DNA of 64,000 nt from CAVZBW01 sp963778465 (GCA_963778465.1 CAVZUK010000002.1:744001-808000); one strand, 5' to 3'. Shown: positions 34,360-43,557, numbered from the stretch's first letter. Made by a program: numbers and translations. The notes: generated by a model not told the origin, from the sequence alone.

Positions 34360-34373
34360 GGACGGAGGCTCGC

Positions 34374-35414
34374 GTGCAGGGCTGGCGAGGGGTGATGGAG
34401 GAGTACCGGGGCCACCTCCCGATCGGTCCGGACTCCCCGGTCGTCACGCTCCTCGAAGGGGGCACCCCGCTGGTCCCGGCCCCCCGGCTCTCGGAGCGGG
34501 TCCGGGCCAAGGTGTGGCTCAAGGTGGAGGGAGCCAACCCCACGGGTTCGTTCAAGGACCGCGGGATGACCGTGGCCATCTCCAAGGCAGTCGAAGAGGG
34601 CGCCAAGGCGGTGGTCTGCGCGTCCACCGGCAACACCTCCGCCTCGGCGGCCGCCTACGCCGCCCGTGCCGGTCTGCAGTGCGCCGTCGTGATCCCCGAG
34701 GGTCACATCGCGTTGGGCAAGCTCGCCCAGGCGCTGATCCACGGCGCCACCGTGTTGCAGGTGCAGGGCAATTTCGATCAGGCGCTCGGCATCGTGCGGG
34801 AGCTCCCGAGCCGCGCGCCGGTGACCGTCGTCAACTCGGTGAACCCCCACCGCATCGAGGGACAAAAGACCGGTGCGTTCGAGATCGTGGACGTCCTCGG
34901 CGACGCACCTGACGTCCATTGCATCCCCGTCGGTAACGCCGGGAATATCACGGCCTATTGGCGCGGTTACTGTGAATATCGTAGCGCCGGTCGATCCTCG
35001 CTCTTGCCGAGGATGATGGGTTTCCAGGCCGAGGGAGCCGCGCCCATCGTGCTCGGTCATCCCGTTGCCGAGCCCGAGACGGTGGCCACCGCGATTCGCA
35101 TCGGGAACCCCGCGAGCTGGTACTCGGCCACGGCCGCGGCCAGCGAGTCCGGAGGTGGCATCTCCGCCGTCTCCGACCAGGAGATCCTCGAGGCCTACCG
35201 CTTCTTGGCCGAAGAGGAGTCGGTCTTCTGCGAGGCGGCTTCGGCCGCCTCCGTGGCCGGCCTCTTGCGGGTCGGAGTGCCGGAGGGCTCGAGGGTGGTG
35301 TGCGTGCTCACCGGCCACGGGCTGAAGGATCCCGATCTGGCGATCAGCCAGATCTCTGTGCCGACCGTCGTGCGGCCGGAGTTGGATGCCATATTGGACG
35401 AGCTTTCGATCTGA
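34374..35414 (+). CDS. thrC: threonine synthase
   Basis: 346 residues, fold-type II PLP enzyme turning phosphohomoserine into threonine. PLP Lys in 'NPTGSFKDRGMTVAIS', substrate loop 'CASTGNTSASAAAYAARAG', phosphate-binding 'PVGNAGNITAYWRG'. The length is that of the short bacterial class. GTG 34374 with GGAGG 6 nt upstream; ATG 34395 is an alternative. thrB (homoserine kinase), which usually follows in actinobacteria, is absent: 288 bp of non-coding DNA comes next. Confidence 0.94.
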   Translation: MQGWRGVMEEYRGHLPIGPDSPVVTLLEGGTPLVPAPRLSERVRAKVWLKVEGANPTGSFKDRGMTVAISKAVEEGAKAVVCASTGNTSASAAAYAARAGLQCAVVIPEGHIALGKLAQALIHGATVLQVQGNFDQALGIVRELPSRAPVTVVNSVNPHRIEGQKTGAFEIVDVLGDAPDVHCIPVGNAGNITAYWRGYCEYRSAGRSSLLPRMMGFQAEGAAPIVLGHPVAEPETVATAIRIGNPASWYSATAAASESGGGISAVSDQEILEAYRFLAEEESVFCEAASAASVAGLLRVGVPEGSRVVCVLTGHGLKDPDLAISQISVPTVVRPELDAILDELSI

Positions 35415-35482
35415 CGGGTAGACCGCAAATGACGAGCACGTCAGGGCTGGGCGGGGCCAGGAATAACGACTATCGGTGATGT

Positions 35483-35511
35483 GTTGCTGCGATATGAACT
35501 ACCGGCTAGGA
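35483..35511 (+). promoter_or_regulatory. putative rho promoter
   Basis: TTGCTG (35483-35488), 17-bp spacer, TAGGAT (35506-35511). Start near 35518 would give a rho leader of about 185 nt, in line with the long autoregulated rho leaders of other bacteria. Confidence 0.5.
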
Positions 35512-35702
35512 TGGGCTAGTCCCACCGGCTTCCGTGAGACTGACGGCGCCGGACCGGTTTCCGGACGACCATGCCAGTGCCCCGGCCGGTGGTGACGGGG
35601 GCGGAGTCTCTCGAAAGCTCCTCAACCCCTGACTTCGCATGCTTGCTCCGTGGGTCGATGGACCGTACCCACGGCAAGCCTTGACCCATGATGAGGAGGC
35701 CG

Positions 35703-37598
35703 ATGACTGCGGAACAGCAGCTCGAGCGATCGGTACTCGAAGGCAAGGAGCGCGACGAGCTTCGTGCCATTGCCCAGGCCATGTCTCTCGAGACGCCGTC
35801 GCGAGCCCGCAAAGCCGACATCATCGATCGGATCCTGGACGCTGCCGGCGTGCTCCCGAGCGGACCGGCGGCAAACGGCGACGGGGCCAACGGGACCAAC
35901 GGGGCGGAAGCCCCGGGGAGGGCCCGGACCGCGGCCCGGAGGGCCCGGGCTTCGACCAAGGACATCGATGGCGATGGATCGACGGGAGCCACGCCGGATC
36001 CGGCTGCGGGCGGAGCGTCCGGTGCCGAGACGGCCGTGACCGCGGGTCCGGGCATCCAGGCCGGAGGTTCGTCCGGGGATGGATCGAACGGGTCGACGGA
36101 CGTCGGTTCGGGCGACGCCGCGGGGAGGCCGGCCGGGGACGCTGCCCAGGGTGCCGCGGAGGGCTCGGCCGCTACGAGCGAGAGCCGGGGTGACGACGCG
36201 GAGGGGGACACCGATGGCCGCCAGGGCTGGTCGGCCCAGGGTCGCGGGTCCGGTGGCGGTGGGTCCGGCGGCTCGGGGTCGTCGCGCCAGCAGGACCGCC
36301 AGCAGGACCGCCAGCAGGACCGCCAGCAGGGGCGGCACCCGCAACAGCAACAGCAGCTGATCGAGGCGGGCAACCGCCGGGGCCGCCGGCGTCGTGGCCG
36401 TGAGCGCGGCAGCGATCGCGAGCTGCAGGGCGGGGTCGCCCCCGAGAGCTACCAGGGCGAGCTCGTCGAGGTGCGGGGTCTGCTCGACCTCCGCGAGGAG
36501 GGCTACGGCTTCCTCCGCTGCGACGGCTACCTGCCCTCGAGCAAGGACGTGTACGTCTCGATCAGCCAGGCGCGGCGGTTCTCGCTGCGCAAGGGCGACT
36601 ACGTCGAGGGGGCCTGTCGACCGGCGAGCAACAACGAGAAGTACCCGGCACTCCTCCGCATCGACCATGTCTCGGGCCTCGAGCCCGAGGAGGCCAAGGA
36701 CCGGCCGAGGTTCGAGACGCTCACCCCGCTGTTCCCGGACGAGAAGCTGATCCTCGAGCGCGCCGGCGAGAAGGAGAACGTCACAGCGAGGATCGTGGAT
36801 CTCCTGTCGCCCATCGGCAAGGGCCAGCGCGGCCTCATCGTCTCGCCGCCCAAGGCGGGCAAGACGACGGTGATGAAGCAGATCGCCCACTCCATCGAGT
36901 CCAACAATCCCGACGTCCACCTGATGGTGCTCCTCGTCGACGAGCGGCCCGAAGAGGTGACCGACATGCGCCGCTCGGTGAAGGGAGAGGTGATCGCCTC
37001 GACGTTCGACCGTCCCTCCGACGAGCACACCTCCGTCACGGAGCTGGCGATCGAGCGTGCCAAGCGGCTCGTCGAGCGCGGGCAGGACGTCGTGATCATC
37101 CTCGACGGCATCACCCGGCTCGCCCGGGCCTACAACCTGGCCCAGCCGGCGACCGGGCGCATCATGTCGGGTGGCGTCGACTCCGGGGCGCTGTACCCAC
37201 CAAAGAAGTTCTTCGGGGCGGCCCGCAACATCGAGGAGGGCGGATCCCTCACCATCCTTGCGACGGCTCTCGTGGAGACCGGTTCCAAGATGGACGAGGT
37301 GATCTTCGAGGAGTTCAAGGGCACCGGCAACATGGAGCTTCGCCTCGACCGGCGCCTCGCCGAGCGGCGCCTCTACCCGGCGATCGACGTCAACGCCAGC
37401 TCCACCCGGCACGAGGAGCTCCTCTTCGACCGTGGCCAGCTCCAACAGGTCTGGAAGCTGCGCCGGGTCCTCAACGCACTGGCCGCAGAAGGCAATGCGG
37501 CGCCCGGCCTGGAGCTGCTGATGGATCGCATCCGGACCACCAAGAGCAACGACGAGTTCCTGGCCGAGATCGCCAAGGGCCCCGCGGCGCCGACCTGA
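35703..37598 (+). CDS. rho: transcription termination factor Rho
   Basis: 631 residues. N-terminal Rho-N helices ('LRAIAQAMSLETPSRARKAD'), then a Gly/Ala/Asp-rich insert of about 150 residues with an Arg/Gln tract and 'RRGRRRRGRERG', an actinobacterial feature that aids RNA binding. Cold-shock-like RNA-binding domain ('GLLDLREEGYGFLRCDGYLP'), ATPase with Walker A 'SPPKAGKTTVMKQIA', Walker B 'QDVVIILDGITRLARAYN', Q/R loops 'GGVDSGALYPPKKFFGAARN'. Start ATG 35703 has AGGAGG 5 nt upstream; ATG 35688 precedes it in frame. Confidence 0.95.
   Translation: MTAEQQLERSVLEGKERDELRAIAQAMSLETPSRARKADIIDRILDAAGVLPSGPAANGDGANGTNGAEAPGRARTAARRARASTKDIDGDGSTGATPDPAAGGASGAETAVTAGPGIQAGGSSGDGSNGSTDVGSGDAAGRPAGDAAQGAAEGSAATSESRGDDAEGDTDGRQGWSAQGRGSGGGGSGGSGSSRQQDRQQDRQQDRQQGRHPQQQQQLIEAGNRRGRRRRGRERGSDRELQGGVAPESYQGELVEVRGLLDLREEGYGFLRCDGYLPSSKDVYVSISQARRFSLRKGDYVEGACRPASNNEKYPALLRIDHVSGLEPEEAKDRPRFETLTPLFPDEKLILERAGEKENVTARIVDLLSPIGKGQRGLIVSPPKAGKTTVMKQIAHSIESNNPDVHLMVLLVDERPEEVTDMRRSVKGEVIASTFDRPSDEHTSVTELAIERAKRLVERGQDVVIILDGITRLARAYNLAQPATGRIMSGGVDSGALYPPKKFFGAARNIEEGGSLTILATALVETGSKMDEVIFEEFKGTGNMELRLDRRLAERRLYPAIDVNASSTRHEELLFDRGQLQQVWKLRRVLNALAAEGNAAPGLELLMDRIRTTKSNDEFLAEIAKGPAAPT
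36285..36332 (+). repeat. 12-bp in-frame repeats inside rho
   Basis: Three perfect copies of CGCCAGCAGGAC and a fourth with two changes, encoding repeated R-Q-Q-D. In the disordered Rho insert; length changes here would keep frame. Confidence 0.8.
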
Positions 37599-37676
37599 TC
37601 CCGGCGGCCGCACCGCCGAAGTGGGACCCGGGTCCCCACGCGAAGAAGTGACGAGAAGCAAGAAACGGAGAGCGCC

Positions 37677-37901
37677 ATGAGGGCCGACATCCATCCCGAC
37701 TACGTCGAAGCGACCGTGCGTTGTTCGTGCGGCAACACGTTCACCACGCGCTCCACCAAGTCCGACCTGCACGTCGAGCTGTGCAACGAGTGCCATCCGT
37801 TCTTCACCGGCAAGCAGAAGCTGGTGGACTCCGGAGGCCGCGTCGAGCGCTTCCAGCGCCGCTACGGCGAGACCCGCAAGCGGTCGCGCTCTTCCCGCTG
37901 A
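37677..37901 (+). CDS. rpmE: ribosomal protein L31 (zinc-binding form)
   Basis: 74 residues. Four cysteines in the zinc pattern CxC ... CxxC ('VRCSCGNTF' and 'ELCNECHPFFTGKQK'), so the zinc-containing paralog. Basic C-terminal tail. Sits between rho and prfA as in other actinobacteria. GTGGGACC...GGTCCCCAC in the 78-bp gap upstream could fold. Confidence 0.95.
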   Translation: MRADIHPDYVEATVRCSCGNTFTTRSTKSDLHVELCNECHPFFTGKQKLVDSGGRVERFQRRYGETRKRSRSSR

Positions 37902-37934
37902 TCCCCGGCTGATCGGCAAGGAGGCTGGTCCGCC

Positions 37935-39038
37935 ACGCCTGAGATCGCGCTGGGCGATCGCCTGACCGCCCTCGAGTCCGAGTACGAGGCCACCCTCGCC
38001 GAGCTTGCGGACCCCGCAACCCTGGCCGATCCGGCTCGGTTGCGCGACGTCTCGCGCCGCCAAAAGGAGCTGGCCGGCATCGTCGAGACCTGGCGCAAGA
38101 TCGCGCAGGCCCGCGACGACCTCAAGGTGGCGCAGGAGCTCCACGCCGAGGCGACCGGGGAGGACCGCGAGTTCGCCAACCAGGAGGTCGAGCGCGCCGG
38201 GGCGGCCGTGGCCGACCTCGAGCAGGAGCTCCGCGGCCTGCTGCTGCCCCGCGACGCCAACGCGGGACGCAACGTGATCATGGAGATCCGAGGTGCCGAG
38301 GGCGGGGAGGAGGCCAACCTCTTCGCCCGCGACCTGTACCAGATGTACCTGCGCTACGCCGCGCAACGCGGGTGGAGCGTCGAGACGCTCTCGTTGAGCG
38401 CGTCCGACCGCGACGGGCTCAACGAGGTGACCTTCCTGATCAAGGGGAAGGACGCCTGGCAACGCCTCGAGCACGAGGCCGGGCCGCACCGCGTCCAGCG
38501 GGTGCCGGTGACCGAGTCCAAGGGCCGGGTGCACACGTCGGCGGCCACGGTCACCGTCCTGCCGGAGGCCCACGAGGTCGACGTGCAGATCGATCCCGGC
38601 GACTTGAAGATCGACGTCTACCGGTCGACCGGGCCGGGTGGCCAGTCGGTCAACACGACGGACTCCGCGGTCCGCATCACCCACCTGCCGACCGGGATCG
38701 TCGTGGCGATGCAGGACGAGAAGAGCCAGACGCAGAACCGGGCCAAGGCCATGGCCGTGCTGCGCGCCCGCCTGCTCAAGGCGGAGCAGGACCGGCGGGA
38801 CTCGGAGCTCGCCGCCCAGCGCCGCAGCCAGGTCGGCGGCGGGGGGCGCTCGGAGAAGGTCCGCACGTACAACTTCAAGGAGAACCGGGTCACCGATCAC
38901 CGCATCGACCTGACGCTCTACAAGCTCGATCGCGTGCTCGCGGGCGATCTCGACGAGCTGGTCGACGGGCTCTGCGCCGACAAGCGGGCACGACAGCTCG
39001 CCGAGGCGGGCATGCCGGGGTCGCCCGAGTCGCCGTGA
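37935..39038 (+). CDS. prfA: peptide chain release factor 1 (start codon non-canonical)
   Basis: About 367 residues. GGQ loop 'STGPGGQSVNTTDSAVRITH' and the stop-codon-reading tripeptide PVT in 'HRVQRVPVTESKGRVHTSA' identify RF1 (UAA/UAG). The N-terminal helical domain clearly begins upstream of the first ATG/GTG/TTG (TTG 38040): 'IALGDRLTALESEYEATLAE' aligns with the RF1 N-terminus. Between the rpmE stop and this helix there is no canonical start. AAGGAGG at 37918-37924 points to ACG 37935 (10 nt after AGGAGG). So ACG start, or a T-to-C error or change. Stop overlaps prmC (GTGA). Confidence 0.9.
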   Translation, partial: TPEIALGDRLTALESEYEATLAELADPATLADPARLRDVSRRQKELAGIVETWRKIAQARDDLKVAQELHAEATGEDREFANQEVERAGAAVADLEQELRGLLLPRDANAGRNVIMEIRGAEGGEEANLFARDLYQMYLRYAAQRGWSVETLSLSASDRDGLNEVTFLIKGKDAWQRLEHEAGPHRVQRVPVTESKGRVHTSAATVTVLPEAHEVDVQIDPGDLKIDVYRSTGPGGQSVNTTDSAVRITHLPTGIVVAMQDEKSQTQNRAKAMAVLRARLLKAEQDRRDSELAAQRRSQVGGGGRSEKVRTYNFKENRVTDHRIDLTLYKLDRVLAGDLDELVDGLCADKRARQLAEAGMPGSPESP

Positions 39039-39943
39039 TTAACGTGGCCGAGCTGCGCGCCGAAGTGGCACGCGAGCTCCGATCTCCCCGGGAGGCCACC
39101 TGGTTGCTCGAGGACGTCCTCGGGTCCCGGCCGGCCTGCCTCGAAGGGCACCGGCCCGTCGCCGACGCCGAGCGGATCAGGGTCAGCCGCCTGGTCGCTC
39201 GCCGGCGGGCGGGCGAGCCCCTGCAGTACGTGCTCGGCCACTGGCCGTTTCGGCGGCTGGAGCTGGTCGTCGACGCCCGAGGCCTCATCCCGCGCCCGGA
39301 GACCGAACAGCTCGTCGACCTCGCGCTTGCAGAAGCCGTGCCACTGCTGGGTGGGCGTCCCGGTCCGAGGCCCGATCCGAGGGTGGTCGACCTCGGGACG
39401 GGCACCGGCGCGATCGCCCTCGCCCTGTACGACGAGCTCGCCGAGCGCACCCCGCCGATCGAGATCTGGGCCGTCGACGACAGCCCGGCCGCGCTCGAGC
39501 TGGCCGCCGAGAACCTCGCCCGCCTGGGGCGGTCCCGGAGCGCCGGTCCCGCACCCGGGGCCGTCCACCTGCGCCTCGGGTCGTGGTGGGAGGGGCTCGC
39601 TCCGGAGCTGGCCGGGTCCGTCGATCTCGTCGTCTCCAACCCCCCGTACGTCTCGGAGCGGGAATGGCCGGGCCTCGATCCCGAGGTGCGCTGCCACGAG
39701 CCGCGTCATGCCCTCGTGGCCGGAGACGACCCCTCCGGGCGCCCCGGCATGGCCGCGCTGGTGGAGGTGCTGGCGGGGGCGCCGCGGTGGCTGGCGCGGC
39801 CGGGCGCGATCGTGGTGGAGCTCGCGCCGGCCCAGGCGGAGGCGGCGCGGGCCACGGCGCTCGAGGCCGGTCTCGACGAGGCGGAGGTCCGCCGGGACCT
39901 TTCGGGCCAGGAGCGCTTCGTCGTCGCCCGGAAGCGGGCGTGA
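39035..39943 (+). CDS. prmC: release factor glutamine methyltransferase
   Basis: 302 residues. SAM-binding 'VVDLGTGTGAIALAL' and the catalytic NPPY in 'VDLVVSNPPYVSE'; N-terminal helical domain ('PLQYVLGHWPFRRLELVV', 'LIPRPETEQLVD'). Methylates the Gln of the GGQ motif of RF1/RF2, and follows prfA directly. GTG 39035 overlaps the prfA stop (GTGA), so translation is coupled. Another GTG at 39044 is possible. Confidence 0.93.
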   Translation: MINVAELRAEVARELRSPREATWLLEDVLGSRPACLEGHRPVADAERIRVSRLVARRRAGEPLQYVLGHWPFRRLELVVDARGLIPRPETEQLVDLALAEAVPLLGGRPGPRPDPRVVDLGTGTGAIALALYDELAERTPPIEIWAVDDSPAALELAAENLARLGRSRSAGPAPGAVHLRLGSWWEGLAPELAGSVDLVVSNPPYVSEREWPGLDPEVRCHEPRHALVAGDDPSGRPGMAALVEVLAGAPRWLARPGAIVVELAPAQAEAARATALEAGLDEAEVRRDLSGQERFVVARKRA

Positions 39944-40614
39944 GCGGGGAGCTCGACCGGGCGTCGGCGATCCTCGCCGCCGGCGGCGTGGTCGCGGTGC
40001 CCACCGACACCGTCTACGGTCTGGCCGCCCGGGTCGACCGTCCGGATGCCATCTCGGCCGTCTTCGAGCTCAAGGGCCGGCCGCAGGGTCTCGCCCTGCC
40101 GGTGCTCGTGGCGGCCGAGGCTCAGCTCGACGAGGTCGTGGCGGAATGGCCGCACGCCGCCCACGTGCTGGCGGAGCGGTTCTGGCCCGGCCCGCTCACG
40201 CTGGTGGTGCCCGCGCCCCCGGCGGTCGGGCGTCTTCTCGGTGGCGAGGGCGCGACCGTCGGGGTCCGCCACCCCCGCCACCCGGTGATCGAGGGGCTGC
40301 TTCGTCTGTGCGGTCCGCTGGCCGTGACGAGCGCCAACCTCCACGGGCGGCCTCCCTGCACCAGCGCTGCGGAGGTGACGATGGTGTTCGACGTGGGCGG
40401 CCCCTCCACCGCCAGCGTCTCGCCCGGCGCCGTTGGCGCCGACCGGCCGGCACCGCCCGGCGGGTCTCGCGTGGCGGCGGTCCTCGACGGCGGCCGATGC
40501 GACGGCGAGCCGTCGACCGTCGTCGACCTCTCGGCCGGCCCCCTCCGCTGCCTGCGCGCCGGCGCGCTCGCCTTCTCGGCGGTCCTCGCGGCCCTGGACG
40601 GCCGGCCTGCCTGA
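39940..40614 (+). CDS. L-threonylcarbamoyladenylate synthase (Sua5/YrdC/YciO)
   Basis: 224 residues. YrdC fold: 'ILAAGGVVAVPTDTVYGLAA', 'KGRPQGLALPVLVA', 'FWPGPLTLVVPAP', 'VRHPRHPVIEGLL' and 'PLAVTSANLHGRP'. Makes threonylcarbamoyl-AMP for t6A at tRNA position 37. Uses threonine, bicarbonate and ATP. GTG 39940 overlaps the prmC stop (GTGA). No separate Sua5 C-terminal domain. Third member of the prfA-prmC-sua5 coupled set. Confidence 0.9.
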   Translation: MSGELDRASAILAAGGVVAVPTDTVYGLAARVDRPDAISAVFELKGRPQGLALPVLVAAEAQLDEVVAEWPHAAHVLAERFWPGPLTLVVPAPPAVGRLLGGEGATVGVRHPRHPVIEGLLRLCGPLAVTSANLHGRPPCTSAAEVTMVFDVGGPSTASVSPGAVGADRPAPPGGSRVAAVLDGGRCDGEPSTVVDLSAGPLRCLRAGALAFSAVLAALDGRPA

Positions 40615-40615
40615 G

Positions 40616-40621
40616 TACACT
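40616..40621 (+). promoter_or_regulatory. -10 element of a leaderless start (glyA)
   Basis: TACACT followed by exactly 6 nt and GTG 40628. Lies right after the stop of the sua5-like gene. glyA has no Shine-Dalgarno at normal spacing. Confidence 0.45.
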
Positions 40622-40627
40622 CGGGGA

Positions 40628-42091
40628 GTGGGTCGAACCTCCCAGCCAGATCGTGCCGCCCCGGGCGAGGGGAGCCCGTTCGGCTCCTGGCTCGCCGAGG
40701 ACCCCGAGGTCGCCAGGCTGTTGGAGGAGGAGGCGCGCCGGCAGACGACGACGCTGCAGCTGATCGCCTCCGAGAACTTCACCTCGCCCGCGGTGCTCGC
40801 GGCGACCGGGTCCCTGCTCACCAACAAGTACTCCGAGGGGTACCCGGGCCGCCGCTACTACGGGGGCAACCACATCATCGACGAGGTGGAGGACCTGGCG
40901 CGCCGTCGGGCCACCGCGCTCTTCGGCGCCGACCACGCGAACGTGCAGCCGCACGCCGGCGCGAGCGCCAACCTCGCCACCTACCACGCGCTGCTCGAGC
41001 CCGGTGACACCGTCCTCGCCATGCGCCTCGACCACGGCGGGCACCTGACGCACGGCTCGCCGGCCTCGGTGACGAGCAAGATCTGGCGGTTCGTCTCCTA
41101 CGGCGTCACGCCGGCCAGCGACGATCCCACACGGCCCGGCGAGGTGATCGACATGGACCAGGTCGCCGACATCGCTCGCGCCGAGCGCCCCGCACTGATC
41201 GTGGCCGGCTCCACCGCCTATCCCCGCACGATCGATCCCGTGCCGTTCAAGCAGGTCGCCGACGAGGTCGGGGCCCGCTTCATGTTCGACGCCGCGCACC
41301 CGGCGGGGCTCATCGCCGGCGGCGCCCACCCCAACCCCGTCGGGGTCGCCGACGTCGTGACCTTCACCACCCACAAGACGCTGCGCGGACCGAGGGGAGG
41401 GGCCATCCTCGCCGACGAGGAGTACGCCAAGCGCATCGACCAGGCGGTCTTCCCCGCGCTGCAGGGCGGCCCGCTCGAGCACGTCGTGGCGGCCAAGGCG
41501 GTGGCTTTCGCCGAGGCGAGCCGACCGGAGTTCCGGCGGTACGCGTCCCAGGTCGTGACCAACGCCCGGGCGCTCGGCGACGCGCTGGCCGAGCAGGGCT
41601 TCCGGCTCGTCTCGGGGGGCACCGACAACCACCTTCTCCTCGTCGACCTGCGGACCTTCGACGCCGAGCTCACGGGCAAGACGGCGCAGGAGGTGCTCGA
41701 TCGCACGGGCATCACCTGCAACCGCAACACGATCCCCGACGATCCCCGCTCACCCTTCGTCACCTCCGGCCTGCGTCTGGGATCGGCCGCCGAGACGACG
41801 GCCGGCATGGGCGCAGCCGAGATGGTGACGGTGGCCAACCTCATCGGCAAGGCGCTGCGACACCGCGGCGACGAGTCGGCGCTGGACTCGGTGCGCGGCG
41901 AGGTGGGCGAGCTGTGCGCCGCCTTCCCGCCGTACCCGCCGTCCATCGTCGGTGCGGCCGCCGCGAGGTCGCTCCCGAGCTCGGGTATCGGGACGCCGGG
42001 CGAGCCGCCGGCCGGAGACGGCGCGGACGGCGCCGAGGGCGGGGCCGACGAGGGCCGGGCCGCCGTGGCCGGAGCGCTGGGCTCCGGCTGA
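40628..42091 (+). CDS. glyA: serine hydroxymethyltransferase
   Basis: 487 residues. PLP Lys in 'VVTFTTHKTLRGPRGG'; 'LIASENFTSPAVLAATGSLL', 'NKYSEGYPGRRYYGG' and 'NVQPHAGASANLA' are family hallmarks. Interconverts Ser and Gly with tetrahydrofolate. The last ~45 residues ('GTPGEPPAGDGADGAEGGA') are a low-complexity tail beyond the usual end. Its place between the sua5-like gene and wecA is not in the mycobacterial order, so glyA is an insertion into that conserved run. Confidence 0.95.
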   Translation: MGRTSQPDRAAPGEGSPFGSWLAEDPEVARLLEEEARRQTTTLQLIASENFTSPAVLAATGSLLTNKYSEGYPGRRYYGGNHIIDEVEDLARRRATALFGADHANVQPHAGASANLATYHALLEPGDTVLAMRLDHGGHLTHGSPASVTSKIWRFVSYGVTPASDDPTRPGEVIDMDQVADIARAERPALIVAGSTAYPRTIDPVPFKQVADEVGARFMFDAAHPAGLIAGGAHPNPVGVADVVTFTTHKTLRGPRGGAILADEEYAKRIDQAVFPALQGGPLEHVVAAKAVAFAEASRPEFRRYASQVVTNARALGDALAEQGFRLVSGGTDNHLLLVDLRTFDAELTGKTAQEVLDRTGITCNRNTIPDDPRSPFVTSGLRLGSAAETTAGMGAAEMVTVANLIGKALRHRGDESALDSVRGEVGELCAAFPPYPPSIVGAAAARSLPSSGIGTPGEPPAGDGADGAEGGADEGRAAVAGALGSG

Positions 42092-42124
42092 TCGGCCTGG
42101 AGCGGGCGGGAGGCGAGAGGACCC

Positions 42125-43399
42125 GTGCCGCCGGTCGGCTGGTACGTGCTGGTGTTGGTGGCCGCGGCCGCGGTCACCGCGGCGGTGACGTGGCCGGCCC
42201 GCGCCCTCTCCATCCGGGTGGGCTACGTCGACTGGCCCACCGATCGCAAGATGCACACCCGCGCCGTCCCCTACGGCGGCGGCGCGGCGATGCTCCTCGG
42301 CTTCCTCGCCGCGATGATCGTGGCGGCCTCGATCCCGGCCTTGAGCAACCTCTTCGTCAGCTCCTCGGAGCCCTTGGGCGTGGTGCTGGCCGGCGCCGCG
42401 ATCTTCGCCATCGGGCTGATCGACGACGTGAAGGAGATGTCGCCGCCGGCCAAGGTCGCCGGGCAGGTCCTCGCGGCGAGCATCCTCTACTTCCTCGGCG
42501 TCACGATGTACCAGTTCAAGGTGCCCTTTGCGGCCTTCGTGGTGCTCAACCCGGGGGTCACCCCCCTGATCACGGCGCTGTGGGTCATCGCCATCACCAA
42601 CGCCATCAACTTCATCGACGGGCTCGACGGTCTGGCCGCGGGCGTGGTCGCCATCGCGGGCGGGGCCATGGCCGTCTACGGGCTGCGCCTGATGGAGCTC
42701 GGGACCCTGCCCGCGGACAACATCGGACCGCTCATCGCGTGCATCGCCTGCGGCGTCTGCCTCGGCTTCCTGCCCTTTAATTTCCCGCCGGCCAAGATCT
42801 TCATGGGCGACGCCGGGGCGCTGTTCCTCGGGCTGCTGATGTCCGCCTGCACCATGGTCATCGGGGGGCGGACCCCACCCACGAGCGGCGTGACCTACTT
42901 CTTCTTCGCCCCCCTCCTGATCCCCCTGCTGATCCTCGGGGTGCCCCTGCTCGACATGGCCTTCGCCTTCCTCCGGCGGACCGCCCAGCGAAGACCCTTC
43001 GACCACCCCGACAAGGATCACATCCACCACCGGCTCATCCGGCTGGGCCACGGTCCGAGGCGGTCGGTCGTCATCCTGTGGGCCTGGACCGCCCTGCTCT
43101 CGGGCTTCGTGCTCTTCCCGCTGTTCTTTCACCAGGTCAACGCCATCATTCCCTTTGGTGCGGCCGCCCTTGCGATTGCGCTCTACACGTTCTTCCATCC
43201 CGGGATCCGCCAGCAGGAGCCCGAGGCGGCGGACGAGGCCGGCGCATCCACGGCGTCCGGCGGTGCCGCCACCAGCGGGGCCGGCACCGGGGCGGGGGCG
43301 GCCAAGGGGGCGGGCCGAGGGGAGGCCCTGGTCATGGACGGTCGGGGAACCTCGGGAAGCGGCGGCGACCGGCGCCGGCCGCGGCACGCGGCCCGCTAA
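42125..43399 (+). CDS. wecA: undecaprenyl-phosphate GlcNAc-1-phosphate transferase (WecA/TagO/MraY family)
   Basis: 424 residues, about eleven membrane helices. Family motifs: 'DRKMHTRAVPYGGGAAM', the DDxxD-like 'IFAIGLIDDVKEMSPPAK', 'NAINFIDGLDGLAAG', 'FMGDAGALFLG' and the His-rich 'KDHIHHRLIRLGHG'. Starts lipid-linked glycan assembly (arabinogalactan linker, teichoic acid or similar) on the inner face of the membrane. C-terminal ~65 residues are low complexity (Ala/Gly/Arg). GTG 42125, 34 bp after glyA. Confidence 0.9.
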   Translation: MPPVGWYVLVLVAAAAVTAAVTWPARALSIRVGYVDWPTDRKMHTRAVPYGGGAAMLLGFLAAMIVAASIPALSNLFVSSSEPLGVVLAGAAIFAIGLIDDVKEMSPPAKVAGQVLAASILYFLGVTMYQFKVPFAAFVVLNPGVTPLITALWVIAITNAINFIDGLDGLAAGVVAIAGGAMAVYGLRLMELGTLPADNIGPLIACIACGVCLGFLPFNFPPAKIFMGDAGALFLGLLMSACTMVIGGRTPPTSGVTYFFFAPLLIPLLILGVPLLDMAFAFLRRTAQRRPFDHPDKDHIHHRLIRLGHGPRRSVVILWAWTALLSGFVLFPLFFHQVNAIIPFGAAALAIALYTFFHPGIRQQEPEAADEAGASTASGGAATSGAGTGAGAAKGAGRGEALVMDGRGTSGSGGDRRRPRHAAR

Positions 43400-43408
43400 C
43401 CCGCCGTT

Positions 43409-43438
43409 TTGCCGCAGGGCGAGCGCTGATGCGATGAT
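43409..43438 (+). promoter_or_regulatory. possible promoter of the ATP synthase operon
   Basis: TTGCCG (43409-43414), 18-bp spacer, GATGAT (43433-43438). Sits in the 158-bp gap between wecA and the first atp gene. Weak match; no better pair in the gap. Confidence 0.35.
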
Positions 43439-43557
43439 GTCGGCCGTGTTAATGGCCCCCGCCACCAGGATCTGGCGCGGCGCGGCCGGTGTGGCGTGAG
43501 GCCGAGGAATTCCCTTGCAGGAGTCCCTCCTCTCACCTGACGCGTCGCGACCTCGGC

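Noticed and set aside
35622..38900. Very long minus-strand open frame (over 1000 codons) opposite rho, rpmE and prfA
   Set aside because: Antisense shadow of high-GC coding DNA; no recognisable domain, and the plus strand encodes complete conserved proteins.
38040..39038. prfA starting at TTG 38040
   Set aside because: It would lose about 35 residues of the RF1 N-terminal helix and ignore the perfect Shine-Dalgarno at 37918.
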